Shown here piece after piece: positions 10,024 through 12,465 of a stretch of DNA of 12,465 bases; within the stretch, counting starts at the first letter, position 1, and each line of letters begins with the position of its first letter. The notes under the pieces are model-generated. The model was not told the DNA's origin. It did not search any database and saw only the letters and a list, made by a program, of their open reading frames with translations. Both the position numbers and the translations under genes were made by a program. The stretch is from Verrucomicrobiota bacterium. GTDB lineage: Bacteria > Verrucomicrobiota > Verrucomicrobiia > Opitutales > Opitutaceae. The stretch spans positions 1 to 12,465 of the forward strand of contig JAUPWC010000118.1 in the NCBI GenBank assembly GCA_030916665.1, written 5' to 3'.

Positions 10024-12465
10024 ATGAGCCTTCCTGCAACCAAGATTGCAAGCGCGGTTCCAGCGCGCGAGATTCGGTCTGACGCCGGCAGCCGCTCCAA
10101 CCCGGTCTGGCTGCAGGTCGCAGTGGCGGCTGCGGCGATCTATGTGGTGTGCCTGTTGTTCGGTGTTCTGCCGCGCGGCACGGGGCCGGGGTTTCTGGGC
10201 GCCCTGAATTCGCTATGCGCTTGGGCGATGTGGCGGGCTTCCCGCCGCGCCGAACTACCCGCCCCGGTGCGCGGAGGACTGAAGCTCACCGCCGTCGGAC
10301 TGACCATGCTGGTATTGGGAACCGTCTACCAGAACTTCCTCATCCACACTGGGCGCGATACCACGATCTTCAATTTTTCTGATGCCTTCTTTCTCAGCGT
10401 GTATCCTTGCTTCCTCGGCGCCCTTTACCGGCTTCCGACCGACGCCCGACGGATCACGGGTTGGGCGCGCATTGTGGTGGATGGCGCGGTCTACCTGGTC
10501 GGGGTGGGTATGCCGGTGTGGCTTTTCGCGATCCAGCCTCAACTGGCCCAGGCCTCCCTGCTGGATTCGATTCTGATCATCGTCTGGCCGCTGTGTGCGC
10601 TCTGCGGTGTATTCGGCATCAACGTCGCGCTGCTGACCAAGGCCGCCCTTCCCTCCCGCCGTGCCGTGTGGCTGCTGATTGGCGGCATGGGGGTGTCGTG
10701 GCTGGCGGACATGATTTTCAGTCTGGATGCGGCCGCCCAGATCATAATCAACAGCTCGATCAACTGGATCAACATCGCCAACACCGTCGCGACGGTGCTA
10801 CTGCTAATCGCAGCGAGGCGCTTTGCCGTGGACCCGGTGCCCGTGCAGCGGCATACGGCCCCAACCGCATTCAGTCCGGTGCCGGTGTTTACCATTCTGC
10901 TGGTTTTATCCTGGCTGGCGTTTCTTTCCATCCGGCCGGACGCCCTGCCGGTGGCGGCGAACCGGGCGTTCCCCGCCCTCATCCTTCTTTTCATCGTCCT
11001 GCTGGGCCGGGAAGTTCTGGTGATGCGCGACAGCCTGCGCTGGATGGCCGCCGAAGCCGCACGGGAAAGCCAGGCGCGCTTCGAATCCATGGTGCGCAAT
11101 TCCTCGGATCTGATCCTGGTAGTCGGCAGGAACCACCGCATTCAATTCGCCAGCCCGTGTGCCCGACGGTTGCTTGGGCAAGACCCGGAAGAACTGAGCG
11201 GACAAAGCCTGCCCGACCTTGCGCATGCTGATGAGACCGCAGTTCTCACCGGTTTCCTCCAGGAACTGAGCCGTCATCCCGGACAGACCACCCGCATCAT
11301 TTGGCGGGTGCGGCTGCGCGACGGCCAGAACCGGTACCTTGAGACCTTGGGATGCAACCTCTTTGACGAATCCACCATCGGCGGGCTGGTGTTGAATTCC
11401 CGCGATGTCTCTGAACGAATCGCCCTGGAAGAGAGTCTCCAACGGACCACCAAGATGGATGCGATCGCCCGGCTGGCCGGTGGCATGGCTCACGATTTCA
11501 ACAATCTGCTGGCGGTGATGTTGTCCAGCAGCGAGCTCGCGCTGTTGGATCTGCCTCCCGAACACCCCATGCGCGCGAACTTGGATGCCATCAAGTCCAC
11601 CGCCAAGCGCGGGGCCGATCTTACCCGCCGCCTGCTGGCCATCAGCCGCAGCGACCACCAGCAACCCCGGGTCGTCTCACCCGGCGAGGTGCTGCGATCG
11701 GCGCGTCCCACCCTGCACCGCATCATCACCGGAAACCAAGTCCTGCACATAAGCGTGGCGAACGATGCAGGCTGCGCCTGTATCAACCCCGAATTGCTGG
11801 AGCAGGGGTTCATCACGCTCGCCACCAACGCGCGGGATGCCATGTCCAAGGGTGGTTCGCTCACCATGAGGGTCCGTGCGGCCACGGTGAGCGAGGCCCT
11901 GGTCAAAACATACCTGCCGGTCCCGCCGGGACGGTATGTCGTGATCGAAGCCTCCGACACCGGCGTGGGTATGGATGAGGAGGCGCGCGCCAAACTGTTT
12001 GAGCCATTCTTTTCCACGAAGAATCGGGGACGGGGCTTCGGGCTGGCTTCACTTTATGGCATGACCAAGACGGCCAGGGGGGGCATCACGGTCCAGACCA
12101 GTCCCGGGTGCGGCACCACGATCAGCATCTGGCTGCCCGAAGTGCCACCTGCACCGTCTCCGGCCAGGTTGCCGCGGCAAAGTGCCGTCAGTGGCACCGC
12201 CACCATTCTGCTGGTGGATGACGAGCCGTTGTTGCTCAAGACCACGCATCGGATCCTCCAGGCCAAAGGCTTCACGGTGATGCCGGCCGGCAGCGCCGAA
12301 GAGGCGAAGGAGGTGCTGGCCATGCACTCCGGCCCCGTTCACCTGCTCCTTACCGACGTCATCATGCCCGGCCAAAGCGGCCCAGCCCTTGCGACTGATC
12401 TGGTGAAATCCCGACCGGAACTGCGCGTGCTCTACATGTCGGGTTACACCGGCAGTGAGCTGGGC
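10024..12465 (+). CDS. Hybrid sensor histidine kinase (3' end outside window)
   Basis: Membrane-bound two-component sensor; the signal is unknown. The frame opens at ATG 10024 and stays open for 814 codons to the edge. Residues about 28-335 form a polytopic membrane region of roughly 8-10 helices, including FSDAFFLSVYPCFLGALYRLP and GVSWLADMIFSL, a pattern I associate with the uncharacterised multi-span N-termini of some diguanylate cyclases and kinases. A PAS domain follows (about 350-465, FESMVRNSSDLILVV...SRDVSERI). The kinase core has the H-box AGGMAHDFNNLLAV (phospho-His490), N-box NARDAM (Asn602), DTGVGM (Asp645), FEPFFST and GRGFGLAS. A receiver domain starts ILLVDDEP (Asp732/733), with probable phosphoacceptor Asp778 in LLTDVIMPG and Ser806 in YMSGYTG; it is cut before its conserved Lys. 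No Shine-Dalgarno is seen, and no partner regulator is in view. Confidence 0.93.
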   Translation, partial: MSLPATKIASAVPAREIRSDAGSRSNPVWLQVAVAAAAIYVVCLLFGVLPRGTGPGFLGALNSLCAWAMWRASRRAELPAPVRGGLKLTAVGLTMLVLGTVYQNFLIHTGRDTTIFNFSDAFFLSVYPCFLGALYRLPTDARRITGWARIVVDGAVYLVGVGMPVWLFAIQPQLAQASLLDSILIIVWPLCALCGVFGINVALLTKAALPSRRAVWLLIGGMGVSWLADMIFSLDAAAQIIINSSINWINIANTVATVLLLIAARRFAVDPVPVQRHTAPTAFSPVPVFTILLVLSWLAFLSIRPDALPVAANRAFPALILLFIVLLGREVLVMRDSLRWMAAEAARESQARFESMVRNSSDLILVVGRNHRIQFASPCARRLLGQDPEELSGQSLPDLAHADETAVLTGFLQELSRHPGQTTRIIWRVRLRDGQNRYLETLGCNLFDESTIGGLVLNSRDVSERIALEESLQRTTKMDAIARLAGGMAHDFNNLLAVMLSSSELALLDLPPEHPMRANLDAIKSTAKRGADLTRRLLAISRSDHQQPRVVSPGEVLRSARPTLHRIITGNQVLHISVANDAGCACINPELLEQGFITLATNARDAMSKGGSLTMRVRAATVSEALVKTYLPVPPGRYVVIEASDTGVGMDEEARAKLFEPFFSTKNRGRGFGLASLYGMTKTARGGITVQTSPGCGTTISIWLPEVPPAPSPARLPRQSAVSGTATILLVDDEPLLLKTTHRILQAKGFTVMPAGSAEEAKEVLAMHSGPVHLLLTDVIMPGQSGPALATDLVKSRPELRVLYMSGYTGSELG

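Overview
High-GC bacterial DNA with tightly packed genes. The LeuRS variant, the uracil-DNA glycosylase type, an opgG/opgH pair split by an extra gene, and the many interspersed hairpin repeats together suggest a verrucomicrobial genome, probably Opitutaceae. That placement is an inference from sequence style; there is no rRNA or other marker here.

Layout. (1) 1-993, minus: 5' part of leuS, running off the left edge. (2) 1106-7055, plus: five closely spaced or overlapping genes that look like one transcription unit: riboflavin synthase (ribE), a family-4-type uracil-DNA glycosylase, opgG, a small single-span membrane protein of unknown function, and opgH. The last three form a periplasmic beta-glucan (OPG) locus: OpgH polymerises the glucan across the inner membrane, OpgG acts on it in the periplasm, and the unknown protein sits between them in the operon. 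(3) 7165-8952, minus: an OPT-family transporter, convergent with opgH. (4) 9223-9723, plus: a DUF456 membrane protein, between two repeat-rich intergenic regions. (5) 10024 to the right edge, plus: a hybrid sensor histidine kinase (polytopic membrane region, PAS, HisKA/HATPase, receiver). It stays open to the end of the window.

The most striking signal is a set of palindromic repeats. Two copies of a REPIN-like element (two inverted GTCGGGC-TTTAC-GCCCGAC hairpins, with GTAG at one foot and GTGG at the other) lie inside coding sequence, in leuS and in the glycosylase gene. Both are read in the same frame although they have opposite orientation relative to the gene, so each host protein carries a GFTPDA...SGV(K/N)PD peptide. 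A different palindrome of the widespread CATTGCGAGG type lies directly upstream of the opgH ribosome binding site. Further hairpin repeats fill the gaps at 7056-7164, 8953-9222 and 9724-10023. No transposase or RAYT gene is present in the window.

Other points of interest are the apparent loss of two of the four iron-sulfur cysteines in the glycosylase, the unknown gene between opgG and opgH combined with an OpgH that lacks the long enterobacterial N-terminal domain, and an uncharacterised multi-span sensor region in the histidine kinase.
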